From Channallabes apus (lineage: Eukaryota; Chordata; Actinopteri; Siluriformes; Clariidae), in NCBI GenBank assembly GCA_030522415.1, contig CM060118.1:27057151-27121150 (forward strand): DNA of 64,000 nucleotides. The letters run 5' to 3'. A program made the position numbers and the translations under genes. How positions within the stretch are numbered: the stretch's first letter is position 1; each line of letters starts with the position of its first letter. Positions 50,101 through 60,559 of this stretch are shown here, piece after piece. Below the pieces are notes generated by a model. It had not been told where the DNA came from. It saw nothing but the letters and a program-made list of their open reading frames with translations, and ran no database searches.

Positions 50101-50846
50101 TCTACTGATAATAAATCGTAGGTCTGGCCAATTCCCACACAAGACTGCAGAAAAGTGGTTGCTTAGTAAAAAATTAACATTGTCGGTGTCAAGGTCAATT
50201 CTGTGAACGATGTGATCAAATGCACATGTAACTCATGTATTTCATATTTACTGAGTAAATGAATAAAAAAGCAATAAAGACACTGGCTGCTAAAAGTGTG
50301 GGGTTTGTAAGCAAAGCTGTAGTTGTCACTAAATGAAATACCATCTAAATATATGTTTGAGTGAGCCAATGTCTAAAGTTAACCACATACTCATAAATGT
50401 GCATAAATCTCATTTTTAGCCCAATGCCTAGTTTAGTGTTCTACATGTAATCTAATCTGTATATTTATTCTGTATTTTCTTCTCTCATGGGAGACACATT
50501 AGCAAGCACTACCCAATACACTCTACGACAACTGCTGTGTCAGCAAGTAGCTGTTGGGTCTATTTGCACGTGTGAGGCTATACAGCTTAGGAACTTACAG
50601 ATGTTCAAGCAGGATTTGACAGAACAGCATGGGAAAAGCATTTAATACCCATTATAGGGAAGAATTACATTAAAAAAGTACATATGTTTAATTTTGAAAA
50701 CTGCTTTGTGACAATGACAATTGTTAAAAACGCTATACAAATAAAATTGAATTGAAAATTAAAGCCTCACCTGGATGCCCTTCTCCCACTGACTCTGATG
50801 TGAACATGAACGAACCATCATCTGCAAAGTCATTTAGTATTTCCAT
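47079..50846 (-). CDS. mat2al: S-adenosylmethionine synthetase, MAT2A-like paralogue (complete)
   Basis: Nine coding exons on the minus strand, in order: 50846-50771, 49414-49337, 49212-49090, 49005-48893, 48804-48661, 48494-48276, 48181-47999, 47807-47674 and 47181-47079. They give 1173 nt, 390 aa (human MAT1A and MAT2A: 395). All introns are GT-AG. The enzyme makes S-adenosylmethionine from methionine and ATP. Seen here: GHPDK (23-27), GAGDQG (126-131), DETEEC, the DSKTQV lysine, GGGAFSGKD (273-281) and [14 protein letters not shown], i.e. the full active site. Residues are mixed: [17 protein letters not shown] and [17 protein letters not shown] are MAT1A-like; DIAQGVH (no MAT1A Cys121) and [15 protein letters not shown] are MAT2A-like. 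This fits the fish third paralogue (mat2al), but the symbol is provisional. The tail ends VPKTLSI. Confidence 0.93.
47674..47807 (-). CDS. mat2al: mat2al exon 8
   Basis: 134 nt; encodes [20 protein letters not shown] to [10 protein letters not shown]; donor GTTAG|GTAAGA in phase 2. Confidence 0.92.
47999..48181 (-). CDS. mat2al: mat2al exon 7
   Basis: 183 nt; encodes [20 protein letters not shown] through [12 protein letters not shown], including the GGGAFSGKD signature. Confidence 0.93.
48276..48494 (-). CDS. mat2al: mat2al exon 6
   Basis: 219 nt; encodes [20 protein letters not shown] to [15 protein letters not shown]. Its stretch [16 protein letters not shown] is the most divergent part relative to MAT1A/MAT2A. 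Confidence 0.93.
48661..48804 (-). CDS. mat2al: mat2al exon 5
   Basis: 144 nt; encodes [20 protein letters not shown] to WLRPDSKTQ. Donor ACACAG|GTTAGA. Confidence 0.93.
48893..49005 (-). CDS. mat2al: mat2al exon 4
   Basis: 113 nt; acceptor CCTCAG|GTTTTG. Encodes [20 protein letters not shown] through EEDIGAGDQ; ends in phase 0. Confidence 0.92.
49090..49212 (-). CDS. mat2al: mat2al exon 3
   Basis: 123 nt; encodes [41 protein letters not shown]. Donor GAAAG|GTAAGA. Confidence 0.92.
49337..49414 (-). CDS. mat2al: mat2al exon 2
   Basis: 78 nt; acceptor CTACAG|ACAAAA, donor TTGTG|GTGAGT. Encodes [20 protein letters not shown] and DAKVAC, phase 1 at both ends. Confidence 0.92.
50650..50757 (-). 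repeat. Repeat tail with TTGAA unit
   Basis: 'gctatacaaataaaattgaa' preceded by 'gtgacaatgacaattg' is the tail of a common fish retroposon. The same tail occurs on the other strand at 62410-62475 ('attcaattcagctttat', 'caatggtcattgttgcaaag'). It lies in mat2al intron 1. Confidence 0.55.
50771..50846 (-). CDS. mat2al: mat2al exon 1 (start codon exon)
   Basis: ATG at 50846-50844 encodes [20 protein letters not shown] then GEGHP; the donor is CATCCAG|GTGAGG. An in-frame upstream ATG exists in the ORF (near 50978), but the residues it adds have no family likeness. The N-terminus is about five residues shorter than in MAT1A/MAT2A. Confidence 0.88.
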
Positions 50847-51000
50847 GTTTGTAGGGGGATAAAAAAAACTCTTTAAAGGGTTTTCAAAAACAGTTGAAAA
50901 GTATTCTTTATATCTTTCTGTTTTTTGGATCTCAGATCCTACAGTCAGTTCACTGAATATCAACAGGTCTCTAAGCAAGCATGCTCCTATTTATGGCCAA
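50847..51000 (-). promoter_or_regulatory. mat2al: mat2al core promoter and 5' UTR
   Basis: On the minus strand a TATA-like box, CATAAATAGG (complement of about 50986-50995), lies about 140 nt before the start codon. Transcription would be expected to begin 25-30 nt after it, near 50960. The 5' UTR would then be roughly 110 nt and unspliced. Confidence 0.5.
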
Positions 51001-51830
51001 GTGAAACACACACACATGCATATGTATTACGTGAATCAGTGATGTTGAATGTTCCAGGGGGAGTTGTTGGAGGGAGGGGATTCAGAGTTTAAAGGCACAC
51101 TGTTAACTCTTTGTTGTCTGACCAGAGTGAAGAAAGAATGGCAGTGGGATATGGGTATATGGTTGGGCTTCTTGCCCTGTGATCAGGTTTCTATGAGTAT
51201 CTCAAAATAGCAGTGCTGTGCTCCCATGTGTAAGAAACTGAGTTGTGTCACAAGTCTTTACAAAGCAAATATAGCTGTATTTTATTAAATGAGAGGATAT
51301 ACAGTTTTAGACGTTTACACACACTTAATAATAATACACACAATAACCTACACATCAGTCTTTAGCTGTAACATGAGACTTGATTACATCTAGTTATAGA
51401 TTGTGCACTGAACAAAAGTGCTTTAAAAGTGCTTTAAATACCAGGTGTGCCAATCAGTGCAGCTTTTCTTTCTTTTTTTTTTCTTTTTCTTTTTTAATTA
51501 TGAGGTATGTCCATTATTTTGCAGCATATGTCATGCACTGCTATTTGTACCATTTTAAAATATGGCTACTACACTTTTCCTCACCATTCAGATAACTATA
51601 GCAATGTTAACTATGACTAGTGAAGAGTAATTACAATTGCTGCTAATAAGCATAATATCCACACCCTGCCAAGTCTCCTGCCATGTATGTGGAACTTAAT
51701 CCAGGGAATGCTGTACCCAAGGACAGCTTTGACCTCACTTTTATTGCATGATTCAGTTCACACGTTGTAGACATATGCACAAGAGAAGTGAGAACAGATA
51801 AACCCAATGCTGATTTTGTTTTTATTAATA

Positions 51831-52060
51831 TACAGTCATGGCCAAAATTGTTGGCACCCCTGAATTTTTTCCAGAAAATCAAGTATTTCTCACAGAAAAG
51901 TATTGCATTAACACATGTTTTGCTATACACATGTTTATTCCCTTTGTGTGTATTGGAACAGAACAAAAAAAGTAAGGAAAAAAGCAAATTTGACATACTG
52001 TCACACAAAATTCCAAGAAAGGCTGGACAAAATTATACATTGCATATGTTTGTTGGTAAA
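51831..52060 (+). mobile_element. Solo left end of a Tc1 element
   Basis: Starts at TACAGTCATGGCCAAAATTG followed by 'ttggcacccctga', the outer terminal repeat of a widespread fish Tc1 family. An inner repeat 'ctggacaaaattatacattg' follows about 180 bp later. No transposase or right end follows. Confidence 0.75.
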
Positions 52061-52349
52061 TGAGACTAAACTGTGACAGAGTAAATATAACATTGATTAT
52101 GTTACAGTAGGGTCATGCCAGGGTGTGGTTATGTGTCAAATGGTTCTCAAAGCTTCTAGCAACCTTGTTGCTCCTTTGACAAGATTTATTTTCATGGTGA
52201 ACAACTGCAGAAGTGCAGAGCATGGAAATCCTGAATACTATTTTTCAGTCTTCCATACTAAAGAAGCTTTTGCCGCACAAAGTAACAATGCACTGCTACA
52301 TTGAATAAAACAATTAGATTAGATTTGATTAGATTTTTTACTTCTGTCC

Positions 52350-52740
52350 ACCATTTGTCCTTTGCAGCTGATCCAGAATGCGGCTGCATGTCTCATCTTC
52401 AACCTTTCTAACTTCTCCTACACTACCCATTCTTCTCCGCTTCCTGCACTAGCTTCCTGTAGCTGCCCGCGTCAAAATTAAAACCCTGATGCTTGCCTAC
52501 AAAGCTAAAGACGGCCCAGCACCCACTTGCCTCTCATTTCTAATAACACCTTGCACTGCATCACGTTCCCTCCGATCGTGCAGTAATGGTCCCACTGTCT
52601 CAAGGAAGACATGGATCTAGACTCTTTTCTGTTCTGGCACCTAGGTGGTGGAATGATCTTCCCCGTACAGCTGAGTCTCTGGCAATGTTTGAATGACAAC
52701 TCAAGACACATTTGTTTCTTCAGTACTTGGGTAGGAGAAG
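52350..52740 (+). pseudogene. 3' end of a LINE reverse-transcriptase ORF
   Basis: In shifting frames it reads LIQNAAACLIFNLSNFSYTT, LPVAARVKIKTLMLAYKAKD and, further on, RWWNDLP/AESLAMFE-like text near 52650. These are the conserved C-terminal words of fish non-LTR elements (Rex/L2-like). Several frameshifts are present. An ATTAG repeat precedes it. Confidence 0.7.
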
Positions 52741-52844
52741 TACTGTAACTGTAAGTCTAAAACGTTCTACTATGTTCCCTGATGAACTAATTTGCTGTGA
52801 TGACAGTGTGATTCGGGTTGTTTTGATGATGTTTTTCCCAAATT

Positions 52845-53560
52845 CAAATTTTTATTTGTCACACAACCATACACAGTATGAGACACAGTGAAATGCTTAC
52901 ATGACTGTTTGTGACCTTTAAAAGAAAAAAAGAAAGTAAGGAGGAATAAATGCTAATAGGAAAGAATAAAAAATATTAAGTATAAAATCTACTACCTTTT
53001 GTTACAATAAAATTAATTAGAAGAATGTAAGACTAAAAAAAGTAAGAACTGTATAAAAAAAGTTATTAAGTATGTGGAATGTACTATGTGCCGGCTGCAG
53101 CAGTACGGTGTGGTCATGGAGTGTGAAATAGAATGATGAGCCACGGTGATTTTGCCCATCTCCAAAGTGCAGTAGTGCAAAGGTAATCCTCTTGTATGTA
53201 AACATAAACCTGTATGTACAAATATAAACCAGAATGTGCAAACATACAGTATATGTTTGGGTATTCAGTCCTTCAGTCCTGCAAATGTACAAATCTTCCT
53301 GGCCTTGGTCCAGCACCGCTTGTTGTAGATAGAGTGCAGGTGAGGGAACTTGGTGCAGATGCTGCGCTTAGCTGCTCGCACAACCTTAAGGTTATGATGT
53401 TTCCCATCAGGATGCTCACTATGGTGCAGGAGTAAAAGTTCCTAAGCACTCTGAAGTCTCTCAAGCACCTGAGGGGTAGAGATGCTGCCAGCCCTTTTTC
53501 ATCACGGTGTTGATGCGACAGGACCATGACAGGTCCTTTGTGATTTGAACACAGAGGTAT
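52845..53560. repeat. Dispersed repeat relic
   Basis: 'tttttatttgtcacacaacc' and 'agacacagtgaaatgcttac' at the left, and 'ggtgttgatgcgacaggacc' at the right, are words of a large non-coding repeat common in fish. The class is not assigned. Confidence 0.45.
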
Positions 53561-53889
53561 CGGAACCAATTAGATTGTATGTATTTCTCTGAAAATTCAC
53601 AGACAAAATTGTTCTTATGAGACATCTGAATTTATTCTACTCAAAGCATCATGAGTGACATGATCAATAAATATTAGTGAGTCTGGTTCTAAAACAGCCA
53701 TTCAAACCCAAGCCATGACACTAATTTCACTTTTGACTGAGAAGTTTGTATGTTTTAGATCATGAAGAGAGTGTTACTTTCTGTACACATTGCCCTTTAC
53801 ATCACTTTGGTAAAGGTAATCAATCTTGGTTCTTCTGTTACTCATCTCATCTCAATCTGGCCTTCTGATTCCTGGATTGTGATACCTTC

Positions 53890-54080
53890 AAGAGCGGCAT
53901 GGTGGCATAGTGACCTTCTACCTCCAGGGCCTTGCACCTCCAGGATCAGGGTTCAATTTCCACCTTGGGTACCGTATGTGTGTATTGTCCGTGTGCTGGG
54001 TGGGTTTTCTTGGGGTACTCTGGCAGATTAGGGTAATTGGGGGTTTGTAATTGCCTGTATACACGGTATAGAGAATGAGT
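53890..54080 (-). repeat. Common fish interspersed repeat
   Basis: Begins 'agagcggcatggtggcatag' and contains 'ccaggatcagggttcaattt', 'gtgtgctgggtgggttttct' and 'tggggtactctggcagatta'. It is the complement-strand form of the repeat at 25490-25800. Confidence 0.65.
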
Positions 54081-56469
54081 GAGTGAAGCCTTCATCCCTG
54101 TCCCATGGAGGTTCTTGGGGATGTCAGTGACAGTTTTGGGTTAGTCTTCATAGCTCTTACAGTGTTTCTTTTATCAGCTGAGGTTGTTTTTATTGGCTGA
54201 CCAATGCTTGTGCAAGGGCTCTGATCAATTTTCCCTTTCTAAAAACTTGGCTTGTCTGGGGTAAATATTGGTTATAATTTTTAACCTAAAGAATCAAACT
54301 AAGAGTAGACATTGAGACCTAGGCAACAAGAAACTCCTGCATGTCACATGTTCCAATGTTTCCCATCACTTGAAAAATGTTTGGATTCTAACCCAAGGTC
54401 CCATATCCTAAGATGTTTAATACATTCAAAAAATGGGAGCTACAATTCTGATCTAATGTCCCATTTTTATGATGAATAGAATGTCTTTGCCTTTCTGTTT
54501 AATACTTTGCTGTTTAATACTTAGAGTGGGGACTGTATTTATAACATTAATTTCTACATTAAGTAATAAATGTACTGTGGACATTAATATGTGAGGTGAA
54601 GGCAGGACAATAAAACAAGAGGTTAATGACTAATCATTGAAGTGAACTGAACAACTTTTGCACACATAATCACTCTGAGTAAACAATAACCATATCAATG
54701 ACCTTGCCAATACTTCACCATGTAAGGTGCCTGCGTTAAGAATGAAAAGGAAAGCACTAAATTCATTTACATTCGTATTGTTAGTAAATTAATTGTTGCC
54801 ATAAAAAAAAAATCCTGGTGCACCAGTAATATTGCTATGGTCAAATTAAAGATTTAAACTGAGCTAACCGTTAATCTATGATCTGAACTATGCTCGACAA
54901 GCATGATGAGACTGGACGATGATACAAAGTGCAACATTTCTTAGATAAGAATGGTATAAAGTCTCATCTGACTCTGTTATGTTGGAGAATATTGTTCACT
55001 GAGCAAACATTTTTTTTTGCTAGATTACAACTATTACCAGAAAATTTTATTTCTTTCAGTACTCAACCAAAGTCACTAATGGTCTTTTGTACTAGGTCAT
55101 CGTTGTATTTGATTGCAATAACAAGCACGACTAAACAGGTTAGAAAAATTACCAAATGGGCAACTTGGAGCTAGCTATGATTTCGTTGTTTAATATTATA
55201 AATGTTGTGATAAATATATATATATATAAATATACTGTGATGTTGTGATATCTGTACTTTGCTCCTCTTCCTTGACTCATGCTGTAGCAAACATAACAGA
55301 GTCTTGGCTTCATTTCCATGTTTGTGTTTGCTGCAACCATGCCATTCTGCCAAGCTTACAGAGGAGTGTGCTAAACCAGCCAATGCCCTACTGATGTTGT
55401 TACGATAAGAAGGTGGAGCCCATATCCTTATTGCCAATAGGCTCTTCCACCAACACCACCCTAAAACAGCTTGGGTATAGAATTTTTTACAAAGTACACA
55501 CAGCAAATAGCATGTTTTGTGAACCAAACATCTGGAGCTATCGTTTGCAGAATAAATGAGAGCCACATTAAAAATAAAATGTGCCCCAGCCTCTATATCT
55601 GCTTCTATATGAATAACAAAAAATTGAAGCAGATATGGAAACCTATAGCTCATACATATATTTGTTAAACCTATAGCTCATACATATATTTGTTATATCC
55701 AGAATGATATACAATGATAAACAATATATTTGCAAATTTTGAAATTAAATTCCCAAGTATTTTTATTAATTAAGAAATACACGGAAAAGTTATTTCCATG
55801 CTTCTGTGAACCGTATTGCATTAATGATTTCATATCTCACTAATAATCCTCATCGTTATAATTATATTGCCAACCTTCCAGCAATTAACTAACACAAGAT
55901 ATACTAACATTGGGTAATTGTCACTTTATTACAGCAAAAGTATAAAAGTTGAAGTTAGGTAAATAATGAGAACTGGGTAATCATAGAAGGAACCCTGTGA
56001 TGTCTCAGTAGAAATGCTACAGTGGAATGCAGTAGCAGCTGCAGGCTGGAGTGGGGTATCACTGCACCTCCCTCTCAGCACATTACTCCTTTCAGCAGGG
56101 TGCAGCATCGACTACTTCTCCCTCTTTACTCCTCTATAAATAACAGTTAGTCCCAATCCGGGCACACATAAATTTAACGCATTTTAAATGTCACTGTTTT
56201 GAATATACATGTTTTTTTGGTTGCTTTAGTGTGCTTTAATCAGTTACTTGCAAGAACAGATGCAAGAACAGCATTTTCTTCAAAGGTTTTTGTTAACCTT
56301 ACCTCTGTGATCTTATAGCTATCATTTTAGGTCAAGGGCTTCTTAGCTCATCTTAGATTAGGTTAGCGAGTTACAACATAGATATTTTTCCCTGTCTTTC
56401 TTTCTTTCATTCATTTGAAAGTGATAGTATAAGTCATAAATAAATAAAAAATTACAGTATAAGTATAGC

Positions 56470-57050
56470 GAATCTCTTGGACAAGTTCAATACATGCAGC
56501 TAGACTCATGGGGAAGATTGCTGACTTGACAGCTGTCCAGAAGATGATCATTGATACCCTCCACAAGCAGGGTAAGCCACAGAAGGTGAACCTTGAAAGG
56601 GCTGGCTGTTTGCAGAGTGCTCTATCGAGGAATATTCATGGGACATTTACTGGAAGCAGCAGTTAAGAAGAATTTTGAATTTAATTTGAAAATCAAAGGC
56701 CCAGAGACTGGAGGAATACATTGTGAAGTTTCCATAGTTTGTGATGATCGGTTAGTGGTGGTCCACTGAGTTTTTATCTCCCCCAAACTGAACCTCATTA
56801 AGAATCTATGGGCTATTGGAAAGAGGTGACCAACACCTGACCAAACAATACAGACAAGCTGAAGGACGCTATCAAAGCCTGGTCTTCAATAATGCGTTAG
56901 CAGAGCGACAGGCTGATCGCCTTCACTCCAGGCCGCATTGAATTAATGATGCTGAAGGAGCCCTATAGTACTGTGCTGACATAGCACTGTGCTGAAAGTA
57001 TATTGGAAATATTCTAATATTTTGAGATCTGTAGGAGAGCTGAACGTTAT
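56470..57050 (+). mobile_element. Tc1/mariner-like relic without open frame
   Basis: Recognisable repeat phrases are 'ccccaaactgaacctcatta', 'aatctatgggctattggaaa', 'gatgctgaaggagccc' and 'ggaaatattctaatattttg'. They match the decayed 3' half of a common fish DNA transposon. No usable transposase frame remains. Confidence 0.55.
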
Positions 57051-57284
57051 AATAAAAAATAATAATTGAAATATTTTACTTAGTATGCACTGACCCGGCT
57101 GCAGCAGAAATCACCTGTGCTGCATTGCTACAGAAGGAACAGAAATAGACTAAAATACCTAGCAGTGGGTTTGGGACAAATGCTAAGACTGTTAGCAGCA
57201 ATGCAACAATGAAATGCTTTACATAGACATACTTAGTGATGTACACTAAAATGACCAAATGTATTTAAACACTTGACATTGTTG

Positions 57285-57512
57285 AAGTCGGAAATTTACA
57301 TACAGCTTAGCCAAATACATTTAAACTTACTTTCTTACAATTACTTCTAACATTTAATCCTAGTAAACATTTGTTTTCTTAGGTTAGTTAGGATCACTAC
57401 TTTATGTTGATAATGTAAAATGTCAATAATAATAACAACGAAAAAGATATTTCAGTTTTTGTTTCTTTCGTTACATTCCCAGTGGGTCAGAAATGTACAT
57501 ACATTTGAAAAA
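57285..57512 (+). mobile_element. Solo Sleeping-Beauty-type terminal repeat
   Basis: The outer direct repeat 'gttgaagtcggaaatttac' with 'atacagcttag', and the inner direct repeat 'ccagtgggtcagaaatgta' with 'catacat', are about 200 bp apart. This is the spacing of one IR/DR arm of salmonid/cyprinid-type Tc1 elements. No transposase or opposite arm is nearby. Confidence 0.8.
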
Positions 57513-57699
57513 ACACGGTGTTTCATTTAAATGTGAATGTCGAGACAATACCAGAGAGGATTTGTGTTTTCTCGATTAAACAGTAGATTTAATGAGTAGA
57601 TTTTTGTATTTCGCGAAAAGTGATATTTTAGGAAGGGAAAATTTTTGTCATCATAAAATCTAGAAATTGATTTGTTACATGGCAGAAAATACTGTATAT

Positions 57700-57863
57700 T
57701 TGAAATGGCTTCAGCGGAATGACGTCATGTCGGCTCGTGCCCTTCCTCCAATCCCTTAGTCAGTGCGATTGGTTTGGTCTGACGGTTCCTCTGGCCAGTG
57801 TTTCTGAGTTTGATTAGGCTAAGTTGTACATCGGAAAGTGTCGTGCATTAGCGCCAGAAACAG
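57700..57863 (+). promoter_or_regulatory. prxl2a: prxl2a promoter and non-coding exon 1
   Basis: A short GC-richer island has a CCAAT box (near 57749) and an inverted one (ATTGG, near 57769), with no TATA box. It is followed by an exon ending at a good donor, GAAACAG|GTGGGT (57863/57864). Two Y-box-like CCAAT elements fit a housekeeping promoter. The transcription start is inferred to lie near 57790-57830. Confidence 0.5.
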
Positions 57864-58375
57864 GTGGGTGTGAGCATGTAATGCAAAAGGTAAAATGCTG
57901 CTAAATCATTTTCTTCTTACTGGTAAGACTTTTTGCACCACGGTAAAACGGAACCGTTTTAATATAATTTTTTGGCTATATCCGGCTTTAGCATGAAAGC
58001 TAAATCGTTGAATGAGCAGACGTTAGAGATAGTTAGTCTTAGCAAGTTCAAATGACATTTATTCGTGAATATTACAATCCTTTTGAGAAATACACAGCTA
58101 TAACATTCATTCATTTTTTGTATTATCTTCATCTTTTTCCGAATGAACTGCAAGGTTGCATAACTGAAGCGTCGGTTATATACCTATTTAGTTATTATTA
58201 GTTTCAGTGAGTGATTTTAGGTAGGGTTGCCGACTCTGAAACGGAAATAATGGACAGGGGACGGAGGGTTATTGGTCATTAGTCTCTGATTTGGTAGAGA
58301 ACAGGACAGAAACGCTGAGGTAGAGGAGGGATTTCTATCCACAGTTTTAGTTGTCTATCCTGTAAAACAGGAGTA

Positions 58376-58480
58376 GGAGTAGCTCAGTGGTTAAAGTGTT
58401 CGACTGCTTGTTTGGAAGATCCCAGGTTCAAACTCCTGCATCACTTTTTTGAACAAGGCCCTTAACCTTTAACCGCTCAT
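58376..58480 (+). repeat. tRNA-derived SINE, 5' part
   Basis: Contains an A-box-like 'gtagctcagtggttaaag' and a B-box 'aggttcaaactcc', then 'aaggcccttaacc' as in the SINE at 62745-62885. The SINE is cut at 58480 by transposon copy 2 and resumes at 60160 ('cagatgtgtaatgag'). Confidence 0.8.
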
Positions 58481-60159
58481 GGCCCGGTTTCTCGACAGCT
58501 TCTTATCGCTAAGTAGTTCTTAAGTTGTACCTTAACGTTATGGCGCATTTCCCGAAACGTTCGTACGCTAAATATCTCTTGGGTAAGTCACACGTTCGTA
58601 AGGTTAGTCTGGACCAACCTTAACTCACTCTTAGCGTACTTTCAGCTCAAGACGCTAGGCGCCGCCACTGAGCAGCAGTCTTTATAAATCAGCGGTGTAT
58701 GCAAGCACATAATGGCACGTTATCAATGTCGTGTACCTTGTGTGGGGTTCCAATGAGATTATTTTGGTATCAGTTTGGGGTCACCAGGTCATATGACCTA
58801 GAAGCTGTTGAAGACAGCATGGTGAAGTACTGGCTTTCTTTTTTTAAATAAAAAATAAAATAAAAATGACTGAAGACATATCTTGGGATAAAGTCAGGTG
58901 TACCCTTTTACGGGTCTCAGATCCAATTATTTACGTACCAGTTTGGGGTCACCAGGTAACATGACCTAGAAGCTATTGAAGAAAACTTTTTTTTTTTTTT
59001 TTCATAAAAAACTAAATAAAAATGAATAAAGACATCTTGGTATAAAGTCAGGAGTACATCTTGGGGGTCTCAGATCTGATTATTTTCGTTACAGTTTGGG
59101 GTCACCAGGTCACATGACCTAGAAGCTTTTTTTTTTAAATATAAAAAATGTTATAAAAATGAATGAAGACATATCTTGGGATTAGGTGTACCTTGTGTGG
59201 GGCTTCAGTTAGATTATTTTGGTACTAGTTTGGGGTCACGTGGTCACAACAAAAAAGCTATTGAAGAAATAGTGATTTAATAAAAAATAAAAAAAAAAAT
59301 ATATATATATGTATAAAATATAAAATATTTGCAAATTAATTCACAATACTCAATATTATCTATTAATTCGACAATCAATAATAAATAAAAGCAGTATGCA
59401 ATGAAGCATGTCATTTGTACATTTAATAATAAATTAGAATAACTGGGGCATGTAGCCAGGTGTACTTTCACTTTTCATTTGGACAGAAATTTGTCGACGG
59501 TTCCTAAAATACTGCTTCCGAATGTCTGTCGAATGTTTGAATATCAAACTAACTTCACCGCGGTGTCATACGCTCTACGTCCCGATGTCCAGCTGTTTGC
59601 TACTTTTTGTTTAAAATATGTTTCATTGATCATTAGCCATCATTCATGACTGGATGGACTTTTCTTTTGACACATTTTATTTTATGATGAAATTTGATTT
59701 AGTTAAATGAGAAAATAAACTTGGGAGTTTCAAACTCCGCATCCATTCATTTTTCTGAGTGATTGTAATGCCTTATACCACTATATCACCTATGTGGTTT
59801 GACTCGCTGTGAGATGCGGTGTTATACACCTATGAAGAAATAGAAATGTTAACCCATGTCGAAGTAAACGTTATTGGAAGAATTTTGTGCAATGTTTAAT
59901 TTGCATAGGAAGTGCTGTCTTTCTTAACGATGTCATGCAAAAGGAGGGAAAAATTTATTCCTGAGCAACTGATGTCAGCTAATTCAGTACCTTCACTGTA
60001 GACAGCGCCTTGTAACGTCGGACATAAGAGGCAGCAACTTAAGAAGAGTCGTAAGGGACAGTTTGGGAAACGCACTTAGAAAAGTAATCACTTTACATAA
60101 GATATATCTTGAGAGTCTTCTTAGCGCGCGAAGAGTATGCGTTATCGAGAAACCGGGCC
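58481..60159 (-). mobile_element. GGCCCGG-terminal transposon, copy 2 (1.7 kb)
   Basis: The left end GGCCCGGTTTCTCGACAGCT and the right end complement GGCCCGGTTTCTCGATAACG show that it is inverted relative to copy 1. About 250 bp at the left and 300 bp at the right match copy 1 closely. It lies inside a SINE, with CAT before and CAG after. The related SINE at 62745 has CAG at this position, so a 3-bp CAG duplication with one mutation is inferred. It carries a private tandem array (58737-59270) and no transposase. Confidence 0.87.
58737..59270 (+). repeat. Four tandem units of about 150 bp inside copy 2
   Basis: Each unit has 'cagtttggggtcaccagg', then a half-site palindrome (aggtcatatgacct, aggtaacatgacct, aggtcacatgacct; the last unit decayed), 'tagaagct', an A/T run and 'gaagacatatcttggg'. 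Units start near 58737, 58905, 59051 and 59188. Copy 1 has no such array. Confidence 0.85.
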
Positions 60160-60559
60160 CAGATGTGTAATGAGATTTTCTTTTTTTTTTTTATGTCATT
60201 TACATTATGGCATACATCGTTTTTTGTATGCCATAATGTAAATAATTTTTTTTTAATGTGAATGTAATACTTCTCTTGCATAGATTTCACTCAGCTGATT
60301 CTCAAAATGCAGTACTAATGGTGTCCCGTATCAGTTCAATATGGAACATGTATTTTCGTGCGTTTTCACATTACGCCCTGGAATCGTGTGAGAACACAAT
60401 CATTCCGCGCTTGGGAACTGTGCCTGAGTCTGCTGAAAAATGTAGTCTCAAGAATGATACAGCATGATCGAATCAGATATGGAAGCCTATCATACCTAAT
60501 CAGGATTAGATTTTCTTGTTACTTAAGTTGTTCAGCTTCTTGACATATACAGATGACTT

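Larger units (their letters stand above)
51001..57730. other. Intergenic region between mat2al and prxl2a
   Basis: No host gene is supported. It holds relics of Tc1 elements, a LINE 3' end and dispersed repeats (listed separately). Stretches 51000-51830, 54090-55170 and 55660-56470 show nothing I can identify, apart from a short TA run near 55200. Confidence 0.6.

Noticed and set aside
50847..50978. Upstream in-frame ATG of mat2al giving a longer N-terminus
   Set aside because: The added residues (MLRDLLIFSELTVG...) show no likeness to MAT proteins and start at or before the expected transcription start.
55171..55653. 160-codon minus-strand ORF
   Set aside because: No recognisable domain, ends in a TA-repeat-coded tail and lacks splice or start context; treated as chance.
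58380..58450. tRNA gene
   Set aside because: A- and B-box motifs are present, but the sequence continues into SINE body text and does not close a normal acceptor stem; it is a tRNA-derived SINE head.
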